From: Saccopteryx bilineata
Lineage: Eukaryota > Chordata > Mammalia > Chiroptera > Emballonuridae
NCBI RefSeq assembly: GCF_036850765.1
Contig: NC_089493.1
Span: 190,915,140-190,979,139 of the forward strand
Direction of reading: 5' to 3'
DNA length: 64,000 nucleotides
Shown here: positions 45,860 to 57,871 of the stretch, piece by piece
Layout of the letters: each line of letters begins with the position of its first letter
Position numbering within the stretch: position 1 is the first letter of the stretch
Translations under genes and position numbers: made by a program
The notes under the pieces: generated by a model
What the model saw: the letters and a program-made list of their open reading frames with translations, nothing else
What the model was told of the DNA's origin: nothing
Databases searched by the model: none

Positions 45860-46480
45860 GGTCTATGAGAAAACAAGAGAAGAGGGCATGGAGGGCCAAG
45901 GCGGAGCTACGTCAAGCAACCTGCGATGTTGGAGGAGTGGCAGATTGTTGGGGAGACAGCTGGAGAGCAGAGAGGCGGGCTGGCGGGCAGGCGCAGGTCT
46001 TGGGGGGCTTTCCTGGCTCTCGAGAAGAATTGAGCTGCAGGAGCTGCACAGAGCAGACCCGGATTCGCGGAAGCACTGGCCGGGCTCACGGCTTTCTTCT
46101 GAGTGTTGTGAAGGAGCCAGGGCAGTTCCACATGGACTCAGGGTCCTGCACTATTTTGCTCATCTGGCTGCCAACCTCAGTGTAGTCCCCTCCAAAAAAG
46201 AAAAAATAAATAAAATTAGCCTTTGATTAGATCAATACTTAAGTTAAAGGCCACCATCTATAATTTGATTAGAAAGCCCAGAAATGCAATCAGTGAAGAA
46301 CTTGAATCAGCAGGAGTGCCCCATGTTGCTGTTAACTACTAGACGCCATCACGGGTATTTTAGAAATACGCATTTTATCATCCCAAGCATGTTAGAAGTT
46401 CCTCCAGGGCAAAGAATAACATCTTAAATATCCTAGAAACACCTTCCATATCCAAGCCCTGGGTCCAAATGTTTTTCACA
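45860..46480. other. no gene seen
   Basis: Frames of about 105-112 residues on the + strand (45,865-46,226) are Arg/Gly/Ala-rich and unsupported by splice signals or homology. Confidence 0.5.
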
Positions 46481-46590
46481 GTATTTTCACAAGTAAGTAA
46501 ACTGAGGCTCAGGGCAGTTCTACAGGGCACCTGAATTCTCACACAACTAAGGACAGAGCACGTGCCGAGGTCCAGCAGAGACCTGTCCGA
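46480..46590 (-). mobile_element. MIR SINE fragment
   Basis: 'agtaaactgaggctcagggc' and 'cacacaactaaggacagagc' are reversed MIR. Confidence 0.6.
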
Positions 46591-47399
46591 GCCCAGAGCC
46601 TGAACTTTTGTCCATTAATTCACACATTCCGGGGCTCCAGCCATGCTGCGCGCTGGTGACGGGGAGACCAGAGACCTGGTGGGGGAGGTGGGGTGGGTGA
46701 AGAGCCCAGGACAGGATGGGAGGGCTGGTGGGGAAATATTTCATATTACTAACGACTTTACCTCAGCTGGTCCTCCAGGGCATCTAAAAGCAATGACAAG
46801 GGAGCTTTTACCATTTCTGGTTAGAGTAAAAATAAAAATATAAAAAAAAACAATCAAGTTGGGTAATTTGAGGAGGGCTTATTAAAAAGACAATTGACAA
46901 AGCTGTGGGCAAGACTGGATAAAGAAGAAAGTTATGAGGCCGAACCCCCATGGCTAAAAGCAGAGGGCCACTGTTTCTAACTCTGGTCTGATGGGGTGGG
47001 GGGTCGTGGGGGGGAGCTGTTCCCAGGCCCTAGACCAAGAGGTCAGCAGAAAGCCTGACAGCACCAAGCTCAGGAGCCCAGTGCTGCGGAGCAGGGGTAA
47101 GAAATGGACCTCGACGTCAGAAATGTCAATCAGAGAAGCCCCATGAGGCTTCTAGGATGCGATTTCCTGGCTGTAAGGCTTGACAAAGCCAGGTTAGGGA
47201 GAAGAGAGGCCTGGGAACAGAGCAGAGGGGACCCAGGACACCACTGTAAGCCCACAGTAAACACACCCCCTTCAGGTGAGGTTGCTTTGCAGACACGCTG
47301 AGACTCAGCCCAGTGAGGAGGAGCTGTTTGCGTGCCAGACCTGTGTAGAGCGGATGAGATCCCTTCCACCTTCCTTGTTGGGCTGGCGGGGGGTACTCC

Positions 47400-47480
47400 C
47401 TGGACCGTGAGTTAAGCCCCTTAGCATTTCCAGGCCTCTGTCTCCTCACTTGTACAAAGAGGGCATTGTACTCAGCGATG
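47400..47480 (+). mobile_element. MIR SINE fragment
   Basis: 'aggcctctgtctcctcactt' and 'gtacaaagagggcattgtac' are MIR-like. Confidence 0.5.
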
Positions 47481-47514
47481 TTCAAGCACCAGGCGAGGCT
47501 GCGTAGAAGCCTAC

Positions 47515-47650
47515 ACAGGCCTTGAAGCCAGGCAGCCGAGAGTTCAAATCCTTCCATACGACAATCAACTGGACTGCCGTGGGCCCACCACGTCTCTGGA
47601 GCTCAGTTTCCCTGGTAAGTGGGGATGGCGAGGTCTACCCAGGCCAATCA
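47515..47650 (+). mobile_element. MIR SINE fragment
   Basis: 'cttgaagccaggcagccgag', 'agttcaaatccttccatacg' and 'ggagctcagtttccctggta' are MIR pieces. Confidence 0.6.
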
Positions 47651-47739
47651 CGACATTTAAACAATATATGTCAAATCAGTAGCAGAGTGTGCTCCCTGCA
47701 TGTCTGTTCCTGTCCTCCAGAGCATTCCACGATAAGGGT

Positions 47740-47905
47740 CACGAGGACAGGCTGTGAAGTAGACGCAGCCTGAGTTGGAAACCAGCTCTACCACTTTCTG
47801 GGCAGCGTCACTGAATCTCCAAACTTCTGCTTCCTTATCGATAAAATGATAAAGCAGGAAAGGAAAAATAAATGCTGCCTGTCCCTATAGGAATCCTGTC
47901 GGAAT
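47740..47905 (+). mobile_element. MIR SINE
   Basis: 'gttggaaaccagctctacca' and 'cttccttatcgataaaatga' are MIR core and tail. Confidence 0.7.
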
Positions 47906-49898
47906 GAAATGGAGTGATGCACAGTAAGCATCACTTACATTTGAATGGCTTCTCACACCTCCAACCCTCATCGCTTCAGCTATAATATTCTGCAGCTCTA
48001 TGTAACATGACAAAGCTTTCCAGAATGTTCTCTGTGAGATTTTTCTCAGTACTTTGAGTTCAAAAAAAAAAGTCACATGGAGTTGGTTAAATAAGGTAGT
48101 GTTAAATTGTCACTCTATAGGATTGTACCCCTTAAGCCTGAACCCTACCCTTGCTTTGCCCTGGATGATTTGCACCCGAGATGGTAAACCCCCGTGTGCC
48201 CAGGCAAGACAGAGCACCAGAAGACAGGAACCTGCACCTACCTCAGATGCCCAGGAAGCCACCAACCGAAGGGGTGCTGCCCCCAGCCCTCAGCATCTCA
48301 ATTTATTGCCCCAACTGCTTTTTTAGCCCCCTGGTGAGTCTGGGTAGGAAGCAAAAGGAATTCAAAGTGAGCTGCTAATTTAAATGAATAGCTTTGGCGG
48401 GATGAGCCCCCCCACGGAGCTCTGGGACAGATAATGGCCGCTCCTGCTTGGAGGTTGGAGTCAGGATGGTTGTTTATTGCACTCTGGGGCCAAGCGTTAC
48501 CATAACAACAAATGACTTAGTGACAGTTTTCAACAGTCTGCTTGAGTTTACATAACCGGGATTACTTGGGTACTTTCCGGAAGGGTTCAGGTAAGAACTT
48601 TTTTTTTCCTTCCCTTTTCTCAAACATAAGGATATTTGGAGGAATAATCCTGTGTCGAAAGCTGCGTTAGGGGGGTTGTAGGGGAGAGACTGGAGGGCTT
48701 TGTGCACAGATGTGAGATTCCCCGTGGGGAGGGGACAGGTGATTTCTGGTGGTTTTTGTTCGGGGGCTTTTCTGAGTCTTCCATGATGGTTCTGGCTTTG
48801 GAACTAGGACAAATGTGTTAAAAATAATAAGTCAAATATGATAAGCTAGAAGGCTTGGAAATGTTAGAAAGCACAGGATGGAAATTGCAGAGGGTGCCTG
48901 GCCTCAAGGAAGGTTGGGCCTGACCCCGTGGAGGAAGGGCCAATAGGGGCTTTGCAATGCCACTGTCCCCTGGCACCTGCTGACTTTGCTGTGGGCAAGC
49001 AGTACCCACAGGTTAGTGAGTGATCCATGGCTGGGGGGAGCCTTCAAATCTGCTGTCTGTCCTTGGGGTGAAGTCAGGGGACGCCCCCCACCCCTGCTGC
49101 TCGTTCCCTCTTCCCATCACCACTCTACTCTGCAGCACACGGGGGGGGGGGGCGCATCTGCTGACGTCACAGCCATAGTTCTTTGTGCAAAGTAGCCACT
49201 GGGCAACAACAAAAATGTCAGCGGGTTAATGTGTGATGTGAGGGCCCCCCCCCCCGGGGACCTCATGACTTTGGAGGGAATTAGAGTGAGAGATGGCCCT
49301 GTGCAGTGCAAACATTTGCTTTTCTATCCTGAATTTGATCATTCGTGAAGGTCTTAGGATCTATTTCTCTCGATGCTTTTCCCAGTGAGCGATGTATTTG
49401 TTTGTAGGGCGGGAGTCGGCGTTATAAGATGAGGCGGAGAATTTCAGGAGGGAAAAAAAATAAAATCTAAGACAGCAAAATGTGCAGCATGCCATCTATT
49501 GAGCTCCTTCTGTATACTAGGCATTTGTTTTAAGGACCTCATAGTTGTGCAGTAAATATTTCAGCAATATGCCATGCTACGTTCATAAACAATATAATGG
49601 TGAAAGGTAACAGAATATGCCATCCAAAATAAGCCTTTTTGACCCAAGTATTATATTGAGCTGATTATTTCTGAGAAAGTGCAGACACAGGGGAAGCCAT
49701 GAAAAGTGAGCAGAAGTGAGCCTTTTGTAAGGAGCATCTCCGTGTCTAATGGAAGTCCCCATTTGGAAGCATCTCCCTCTGAAGGGCTCACTGCCCTAAA
49801 TCTATGTACAGACCTTCTCCTTGTTTCCTGTGCTTTTCCTGGCCTCCTCTCACCTCCCCTGCTGCCCGTAGATCCCCTGGCTGCAAGGCTCATGAAGA
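47906..49898. other. no gene seen
   Basis: Mostly unique sequence with C/G homopolymers near 49,140 and 49,245. No repeat, splice pair or coding frame stands out. Confidence 0.5.
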
Positions 49899-49906
49899 CC
49901 TTAGGA

Positions 49907-50386
49907 CGGGTCCCCAAACTATGGCCCACAGGCCGCATGTGTCCCCCTGAGGCCATTTATCCAGTCCCCCGCCACACTTCCGGAAGGGGCACCTCTTTCA
50001 TGTGGTGGTGCTGCAAAGTGCGGTGTCGCTTACATATAGTACTACTTCCAGTGACGCGGACACACGTGTCACGGCTCCAGAAGCGTGTCATATCACTTGT
50101 TAGGGCTAGCAGTGACAAATATGGAACCGACATTGACCATCTCATTAGCCAAAAGCAGGCCCATAGTTCCCATTGAAATACTGGTCAGTTTGTTGATTTA
50201 AATTTACTTGTTCTTTATTTTAAATATTGTATTTGTTCCCGTTTTTTTTTTGGGTTTTTTTTACTTTAAAATAAGATACGTGCAGTGTGCATAAGGATTT
50301 GTTCATAGTTTTTTTTATAGTCCGGCCCTCCAACGGTCTGAGGGACAGTGAACTGGCCCCTTGTGTAAAAAGTTTGGGGACCCCTG
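49907..50386 (+). mobile_element. non-autonomous hAT transposon with damaged 5' terminus
   Basis: This is a 480 bp relative of the 7.2 kb element in the same orientation, ending in GTTTGGGGACCCCTG. The 8-bp target duplication CCTTAGGA is perfect (49,899-49,906 and 50,387-50,394). The left terminus reads CGGGTCCCC instead of CAGGGGTCCCC, so two bases have been lost from the inverted repeat after insertion. The central region also differs from the 7.2 kb copy by short deletions. Confidence 0.92.
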
Positions 50387-50955
50387 CCTTAGGAGTTCGG
50401 AGTTTGGGAGATACACGCCCCCGTAGGGGAAGAAGAGGGGAGGGGGGGGAGGGAAAGGAACCCGCATGTTCTGGGAGGAGGGAGAGCGTTCTGGGTCCTC
50501 TGTCCTGCGGTCCCTTTAGAGTGGAGATCTCAGGGGAGGTCCCAGGGCAGGATCTCAATAGAATACTCAGTATCTTCTGATTGGTCGGTGCCAGGGGGTG
50601 CCCAGGCAGGGGTCATCAGTCAGTGCCGCGGGTCCTGAGTCAGCAGCGGCGTCTTTGTCTGGTTTTGCTGCTTTCCTGGGCCTGGAGCCGAAACGCAACC
50701 GAGGCCTAGATGTCATCCCTAGGGGTGAATGCTTGAGGGCTATTCTCTGGCCCCCTTGTTGACGCCCCTGCTAAGGGGGTCTAACCCACATGACTAGCAA
50801 CATGCCAGGGGAAGAAAGGTCGGGGGAGGGTCCGGCCCACATGACCAGCGAGATGAAATTGGGAGATGAAATCGGGGGCTTAAACCGCATGACCAGCCAT
50901 TTGCTGGAGAAAGAAAGGTCACCCTGGGGGCAAGACGCTTGTCCTCCCGGTTTTG

Positions 50956-51192
50956 CCCTAGCACTCGGGCTTTCTGCCTTGGTGACCTTCTGTGCCCTAC
51001 GCACTCGGGCTTTCTGCCTTGCTGACCTGTGCCCTACGCACTCAGGCTTTCTGCCTTGGTGACCTTCTGTGCCCTACGCACTCGGGCTTTCTGCCTTGCT
51101 GACCTGTGCCCTACGCACTCGGGCTTTCTGCCTTGCTGACCTTCTGTGCCCTAGCACTCGGGCTTTCTGCCTTGGTGACCTTCTGTGCCTGG
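50956..51192. repeat. minisatellite of six units, alternating 40 and 37 bp
   Basis: GCACTCGGGCTTTCTGCCTT starts at 50,961, 51,001, 51,038, 51,078, 51,115 and 51,154. Units alternate between a form with 'gaccttctgtgcc' and one with 'gacctgtgcc', giving a 77-bp dimeric higher-order unit. Confidence 0.95.
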
Positions 51193-51734
51193 CCTGCAGG
51201 CCTTGCTCTGCCCATGTCTGTCTAACTGCCCACCACAGAAGGAAAGAGCTGGTGTTTTCTGGGTCCTCAGGCGCCCCTGCTCCTTCTGGGCGTCTGTCTG
51301 GCTCGGCCCTGTGTGCCCCAGAACCCAGGCTGCAGGACACTGTTCGCTCAGGCTGACCTACCTGCCTCCATCTTTCATTTTGTCAGAGCCGTGAATTGAG
51401 CAGGAACCAGATTCCATTCATTAATTCCATTCCTACTCCACAGCATGCCCAGGGGCTTGGAGGCACACACCGTACATCACAAAGAATAATTAATAATAAT
51501 AATAGTAACAATAAGCTCTCTGTTGAAAGCTGCCCCTAGGGAATGTCTGTCAACTTGTCAGGGACCTCCAGAAAGCCAACTTCCTCCTCCGTCATTCCAG
51601 AATAACCACAGGAAGAGGAGTCAGTCAGCGGCAGGAACGTTGAGACCATGTGGAGAGAAGTTCCCTGCCTCATCCACATTCTCGCCTAGCCACGAACCAT
51701 AGCCCCTTCTTTTCCACCCAGACAGGGAATTGAT

Positions 51735-51935
51735 ATACTAACGTGCCAGGCCCTTTGCTCAGATGATCGGATGCAATCTCCACACCATTCCTAGGAAGTA
51801 AAAACTGAAGTTATCCTCATTTCACACCCGAGACACTGAATACTCAGGGAGGACGTGTAATGCTAAGATGCCCGGCCGAGAAACCAAGCAGCTAGGATTT
51901 AAATCTAGAGCCACAGAATTCCAAAACCCAGATAG
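51735..51935 (-). mobile_element. MIR/L2-type SINE, reversed
   Basis: 'gtgccaggccctttgctcag', 'ttatcctcatttcacacccg' and 'gcagctaggatttaaatcta' are reversed MIR with an L2-type end. Confidence 0.7.
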
Positions 51936-52114
51936 ATTTTAATTCTACTAGGCTGCTGGAAACTTCTAGATCTTTTTTGAAAGTCCTTTTTGAGCTTTCC
52001 AGCAAAAAATCCCCAAAAAACTGTGGTCCTGGGACAAGGGACAATTAGGCCAGTGAGGTTGTTGTTTAAAACAGACTTCGCCCTGTGGCAGGCTCCCTGC
52101 TGTAGATGACTGGT

Positions 52115-52260
52115 GAAGATTTCTTATTCACTCAACAAATGCTCCCTGGTTCCCACTCTGAGCCAGGCCCTGGACTGAGGATGGACAACACAAGCTCACA
52201 GTCTGGCAGGAAAGAAAGGCAAGGAAACAACACAAATGCTTTGGGTGATTTCAAGAAGGT
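52115..52260 (-). mobile_element. L2 fragment, reversed
   Basis: 'cactcaacaaatgctccctg', 'gagccaggccctggactgag' and 'acaagctcacagtctggcag' follow the reversed L2 3' end. The VES-like SINE at 52.27 kb inserted beside it. Confidence 0.65.
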
Positions 52261-52266
52261 AGGGGA

Positions 52267-52430
52267 GCCCTGGCCCCATAGATCAGTGGTTTCAGAACAT
52301 CATCCCGATACACAAAGGTTGCCAGTTCAATCCCATCAGGGGGCACATACAGGAACAGATCTGTTTCTGTCTGTCTCTCTCTCCCTTCCTCTTTCTCTAA
52401 AAGTCAACAAATAAGAATTAATTTTTAAGA
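52267..52430 (+). mobile_element. tRNA-derived SINE (VES-like), diverged
   Basis: The head 'agccctggccccatagatca' is followed by a degraded B box 'gccagttcaatccc', 'gggcacatacaggaacagat', a CT-rich tract and an A-rich tail. The target duplication is not clear. Confidence 0.7.
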
Positions 52431-52499
52431 GAGAGAGAATGTAGGATACACTGAGAGGATGTAGGGAGGTCCAGGTGGCCTTAGAGACCCTGTAGGAGA

Positions 52500-52635
52500 T
52501 TAGTAGGCTTATGGCCTGGCCACTTCCCGGCTGAATGATCTCAAGCCCAACACTCAGTGTCTCTGAGCCTCAACCTCGTGCATAGAATGGGGATAATGCG
52601 ATTACACAGGACTCACAACTGAATGAGATGGTGTC
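52500..52635 (+). mobile_element. MIR SINE
   Basis: 'cagtgtctctgagcctcaac' and 'catagaatggggataatgcg' are MIR core and tail. Confidence 0.7.
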
Positions 52636-52639
52636 GGCC

Positions 52640-53330
52640 TGGCTAACATCCCATCCTTCCATCACCGTGCATCCCCCCTCACCGAGGCTCTGCTGACTCT
52701 GCCTATAAATACTTTCCAATCTCAGTGCCTCCTCTTCTGCCGCCATCTCAAACAAGGCACCTGCCACCTCTCACACGGGTTATTGCGTGAGCCCCCTGAC
52801 TAGACTGCCTGTGTCGATCCATTTCCTCTTCCAGCCTGATCTCCACCAGGAGGCCGGGGCACCTTTCCAAACCACCAGTATGATCATCTCAGCCACCGCC
52901 ATTCCCACCCCCTCCTGTTTAAGAGCCCTGAGTGGCTTCCCACAGGCGTCGGGAGAGACCAGAGGCCTCCACACGGTCTCCATGGCCCTGGCACGGTCCA
53001 GCCCTTCCCGTCCTCTTCGGCCTCCTCTTGCCCTAGGCTCCCCCTCACTCCCTGCGCACAACCTGACCGGACCCTCCTTTTCGTCTTCCCATCTGCCAGG
53101 TGCTCCTGGTCGCAGGGCCCTTGGACGTACTGTTCCCTCTGCCTGGGTGGGGAAGGCTCTTCTCTCCTGATCTCACCCTGAATGGCCCTTTCTCAGGGAA
53201 GCCCTCCCCTAAAAGTGACCCCACCAACTCGCATGTCCCACCATGACATGTCTCCTTCCTAGCCGGTACCTAATTAAGTTGTGACTCAACATGCATTTGT
53301 GCCATGGATGGGTTCCAAGCACTTCTTCCC
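52640..53330 (+). mobile_element. long L2 LINE fragment
   Basis: In order it has 'ctgatctccaccaggaggcc', 'aagagccctgagtggcttcc', 'catctgccaggtgctcctgg', 'ctgttccctctgcctgggtg' and 'tcagggaagccctcccctaa'. It is the longest L2 piece in the window and explains the 127-residue frame on the + strand, which is not a gene. Confidence 0.75.
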
Positions 53331-54119
53331 CCAGACCACCGTCTCCGTGATGGCAAGAGACCCGTCAGATTGGGCCCCCTCTATATGCCTAAAATGTGGT
53401 GTTGACGGAAGAGGAAAATCAGGAAAGGTTGGTCGCATGAATAAATGCACGGGCTTGGTGTGTTTTTAAGAAAGGGGGGGTTCCATTTTTCTTGCCTAGG
53501 GCTTATACATGCAAGTGTAAAAAAAAGAAAAAAAGCTTTTGTTTTGTGGTTGTTTCAATGAAATACATGATATGTCTGGGTCCTCAGTAGTGCAGACTTT
53601 TAGAATTTTCCCCTATACAAGAAATGGTCGGCAGAGGGCCCCACAGGAGCAATTATTGAAGTCAGGTCCCCGTAAACAGTAGTTGCTGAGAGACGGCGTG
53701 CAGCAGGCCTGTCCCCACATCTGTCTGTCCTTGAGCCCCTCAAGAGGGAATACCACCAGCAGACTGCATAATGCAGTGAGGCTCTGGCCAGCCACGTCCG
53801 AAATCCTTTCGATCTGGCCTTCAAGAAACCCGGGCATTCACAGGGCAGGAGAACAGAGCCCTGTGTAGATCATTAGAACACAAATCCACTGCTTGCCCCT
53901 TGATTTATTCGTTTCACGCTGAAGAATTTGTAATCAAACGCAGGCGCCAATGTAGGAGAATTGTGCACAGTGTTTGGGGAGATCTGCTTTCTTCGGGGGC
54001 CACTTTTCACTTGCCAGCCAGTAGTTTTATTTCCATTTTCATTTCCAGAGCATCTGCCCCTCAAGTCATTCTAAGCCCATGCTTTGGAAATCTGCAGCTC
54101 TGTGCTGTGTTTACGCACT

Positions 54120-54360
54120 GTGCTCCCTTGTAATTGACAAATTTAAATTCTAGTCGTATTTCATTTATTACACAGACCCGGGGAGAAAAAAATCCTTGGT
54201 GAAAACCTAATTACAGCGCAAGTGCCACAAGGTAATTGCTGAGAAAGGACTCCGGCAGTGGCAGGGCGGAATATTTCATCCACCCATAAAATGATTATGC
54301 TGACAAGATTCTGAAAAATAACGAAATCTGTTTAATAAAAAAGAAGCAAAGTATCTGTGT
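54120..54360. other. unique AT-rich stretch, possible conserved non-coding element
   Basis: It contains 'ttgtaattgacaaatttaaa', 'aacctaattacagcgcaagt' and 'cacaaggtaattgctgagaa', repeated TAATT cores without repeat identity. Confidence 0.25.
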
Positions 54361-54834
54361 TTTTACACGCAAAGTATTAAAACATCCTTCATCTTGGACA
54401 GATCCTAAGTCATTTGATTTTTATTCAAATGGTGATCCACAGCCCAGTTAGTTTTTGTTGTTGTTGTTTTTAAATCGGGGGCCGGAGTTTCATAGTCTTG
54501 CCTACACCACACACACAGGCTGCTGTGGAGGCGTTCAGGCTTGTCGCTGCCTTCTAGAACGCCTACCTGCCCACTTCTGGGACCGTGGGTCTGTGTTTCA
54601 GAGTCAGAAAGCAGACAGCGCGAAGGGGGAAACACCCGTGTTCAGACTGGCGGTTTGGCTGCACTCCCCTTAGACAGCAGGGGGCTGTCCCTCCTTCGGA
54701 GAGCTGAGAAGCCGTGAAGGCGTGACTCCTGCCGTCAGAGCGTGGCCTGGAGCCCAGTGGAGTGGCGGGTGCTAATCGCACCGACCTCAGTGTCTCTGAC
54801 TCTCCAGGAGGCCGCTATCACAGGCCAACCATTC

Positions 54835-54905
54835 CATGGAGGATTGTATTGAGCGCTTACTGTGTGCAAACTAAACAGCGAGGAAACAGAGGCAACAAAG
54901 ACCTA
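54835..54905 (-). mobile_element. short L2 terminus, reversed
   Basis: 'tattgagcgcttactgtgtg' is the reversed L2 end; little else remains. Confidence 0.5.
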
Positions 54906-55097
54906 AATTAGGAAGAACTTGAAGCTGGAAGGTCCAACTCCATCCTCCTACCTCCGAGAATCAAGCAGATATTGAGTCTGTGCGCTTGTTGCCATGCCAG
55001 GGGGTGTGGGGAGGGGACCCTTTTCTCTCTTAAATGAAAATTAAGTGGCTCTGACTTATGCTTGAAAATGATATATAATATGGCATAGTATAAGGAA

Positions 55098-55122
55098 TAC
55101 ATATATATATATATATGTATAT
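55098..55122. repeat. (AT)n microsatellite
   Basis: Ten or more alternating AT units interrupted by one GTAT. Confidence 0.85.
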
Positions 55123-55269
55123 AATTTTTTTTTAAAAAGAGACTAAATTCTGGTACCAGTAGCCATTAAGTTCCCACCATGGACACACAGTGGAGCCCTG
55201 TAGAAGCAAGTCAGCACTGTATACCTCCAAGGATGGCCCACACACAGTCCCTGGAGGCTGAAACGGGAG

Positions 55270-55415
55270 GAGGAGGAGTTTAAAATGCAGATTCAAGGAG
55301 CCTCGCATTAGACGCACTAAGTCAGAGTCATTGTGCTGGGCCCCAGGGTCTGCATTCTCACACACCCCTACGGTATTGTGCGTTGTTAAGTGTGAGAAGC
55401 TCTGCTTTAGAGCGA
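55270..55415 (+). mobile_element. MER5A/MER20-like hAT-Charlie fragment
   Basis: The stretch 'aaaatgcagattc', 'actaagtcagagtc', 'gggccccagggtctgcatt', 'gtgagaagctctgc' follows the internal order of the ancient MER5A/MER20 family. Terminal repeats are eroded. Confidence 0.6.
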
Positions 55416-56236
55416 TTGGTGTGTACCACCCTGGGAAAGGCCCTGGAGAGTTTAAAACAGAGCAGAGGGACGGGACTAAAGTTACAGCAAGGCTACATGA
55501 GTAAACGCAAAGAAACGAAATCACCCATCAGCCTCACTGCACAGAGATAATCACTGGTAACATTTTGGTGACTGTGTTTCCAAACTTGCTTTTAGGCACA
55601 TACACATTTTCTTTTTTCATGACAAAAGGTGAGTACATACTTATGTTCCGTTGTAATTGACTTGGCAAACATAGGTTTTTTTCTTTTCCTAAAGATGCTG
55701 GTTTTTCATTGCATGGCTGGCTGAGGAGGGTGAGGAGTGGGGGTCAGGAGCAATGTTCAGAGGGAGGAATATCTGATCAGGATCTATGTCTTTAATAAAC
55801 AGGGAAACACTGTTGGGGGCTGGAGGGCTGACATGTTAGAATTAGAACCGTATTTTATATGGGGACAGGAAGTTGTCTCTGATTGGTAGATCTCTGGAAA
55901 GAAACACAACTTGTGTCATGAATATATGCCTGGCTGGGCGAAGGCATTTCTAAAGAGCCAGGCACAAACGCTTTTCAGACAAGCGGGCGTAGCGAGCAGC
56001 CATCCAAGACAGCACCGTGTTGAATGTCGTCAGCTTCCGTCCATCTGTTCTCTCAAAGACTTAGCTTCTCTCTTGTGTTACAGAAATGTTGAAGGAAGAA
56101 GGGAGCCCCAAGTGGATGTATTTTATTACTTTGGACACTGAGTTGGGCAACATCAGTATTCTCTTGGCTTCCATACCTACTGAATCTACAAGCCTTCAGA
56201 TGGCTTCTCTTTTCACAGTTGAAGTGTTTTACGCAC

Positions 56237-56430
56237 AGGGTTGCCAGAGTTAGCAAATCTGTGCAACAGGGTTCCCAGTTCAATTTAAATCTTAGATAAA
56301 AGAATAAACTTGATATATGTATGTGCCATTCACTATTCAGGACATACTTGTAGTAAAAAAAAAAAATGATCTCTTGTTTACCTGAAATTCAAATTTAACT
56401 AGATGTCCTGTATTTTATCTGGCAACTCTA
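56237..56430. repeat. imperfect palindromic element of about 190 bp
   Basis: The left edge AGGGTTGCCAGAGTTAGCAA and the right edge TTTTATCTGGCAACTCTA are inverted, and the arms continue with 'cagttcaatttaaatcttag' against 'ctgaaattcaaatttaacta'. This matches a common ancient mammalian palindromic repeat whose name I do not recall. Confidence 0.65.
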
Positions 56431-56489
56431 TTTGCATAGCTTCCTATTTTTAAAGGAAAGTGTAGGTATAGAAGAACTGTAATCCACCC

Positions 56490-56940
56490 TTCCCCCCCAG
56501 CTTTATTGAGATATAATTTATTTATAAGCTTGGGTAAGTTTAAGGTGCATAATGTGACCATGTGATATGTGTATACATTGTGACATGTGAGGCAAAATAA
56601 GTTTAACACATCCTTGATGTCACACTATTACCATTTTGTTGTTATTATGAAGAGAACATCAAAGCCCTACTCTCAAAGCAACTTCCAAGCATACAACACA
56701 GGATTAAACTGTAGTCACCATGCCGTACATTAGATCTCTGGAACTTACTCATCTTACAGTTGAACGTTCGTCCGCCTTGATCAACATGGAAGTGAGCTCA
56801 TTCAGTATTTGTTTTTCTCTGACTCATGGCCTCAAGGTCCATCCATGTTGTCACAAAGGGCAGGATTTTCATCTTTTACGTATTTTCTTAATTAGAAGTG
56901 AAAACATTTTGGTTAACGCAGCGAGTGACTTGGCTTTTCA
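56490..56940 (-). mobile_element. L1MA/L1ME-type 3' fragment, reversed
   Basis: 'agctttattgagatataatt', 'aagtttaaggtgcataatgt', 'accatgccgtacattagatc', 'ctcaaggtccatccatgttg' and 'tcacaaagggcaggattttc' follow the reversed L1M 3' region in order. It contains no intact frame. Confidence 0.8.
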
Positions 56941-57469
56941 GTAATAACATCTTCCTATAGTTCAGAAGCGTTTCTTCGGAGAAAAAGAAAATGACTCTGC
57001 CCAACGTGACGTCAGCTACTTGAAGACAACGGGCAGTGAATCCAGCTTTCAGTTTAGACCACGTGCCTTCTCGCTTCCTGTATAAGATGGGCTGTGGGGA
57101 AAACATTGCTCTGACACATGGGAATTTCCTTGATCTTCCAACACTGGTCATGCTCTCTAGGCAATGATCCGAGCCCGGGCTCATTACCTTCCGTATCTGA
57201 GTACACAATGGTCGTACAGAGCAATATTCAGAGGCCGCTGCTGCTCCAACAGCAAGTCCGCCCCTAGGCGCAGGGACCAGTGCTTTTCACTGGTGAGGAG
57301 CAGGGAGATGACGAGAATGGGAGCTCTGAGAGCAAGGGGGAGAAGTGAGGTAATTTATTCAGTTGGTTTTCCTGGAAACTAAGACTTTATGTCAAGAATT
57401 TGTGATAAAACTAACTGAGGCACTCACACCCGGTTTCATAAAATGTTGAATCACCTCGTTGTTTTGTAA

Positions 57470-57720
57470 CAGCTTTTCTCTTTATGGGGGAATTTATCAG
57501 CTTTTTAATTTCCTTTATTTGATTAGCATTTGAATCAACAGCTACGACCTGTGGTGGGCTTCGGCAAAGTGTTGTACGGAATTTGCAAACTTATTAAGGG
57601 AGACAGATTTCTTTTTTTAAGGGCCTCATCTGTAACAGCCCCAAGTAGCAGATCATGATTTAAAGTTTTATTTTCTTAGAGGGAGAAAAAAGGAATCTAA
57701 TTACTTAAGGAGGGAAAACA
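57470..57720. other. unique AT-rich stretch, possible conserved non-coding element
   Basis: It contains 'ggggaatttatcagcttttt', 'cctttatttgattagcattt' and 'gaatcaacagctacgacctg', with no repeat or frame. Confidence 0.25.
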
Positions 57721-57871
57721 CCACAATGAGGAATCATCATGCTCCCAAGACATTCTAAGAAGGAAAAAAAACCAGTTACAATCTATGTTTTTCTGAATTC
57801 GTATCTCTTTCCCACCCCCTACCCTGCCACCCCCACTAACAGTTACTTAAAATGAACACAACTTGATTCTT

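Noticed and set aside
50956..51192. Regular 37-40 bp repeats reminiscent of a CRISPR array
   Set aside because: The repeats are contiguous without unique spacers, and the genome is mammalian; it is a minisatellite.
52787..53170. 127-residue rightward frame
   Set aside because: It lies wholly inside an L2 LINE fragment and does not read L2 coding sequence in a preserved frame.
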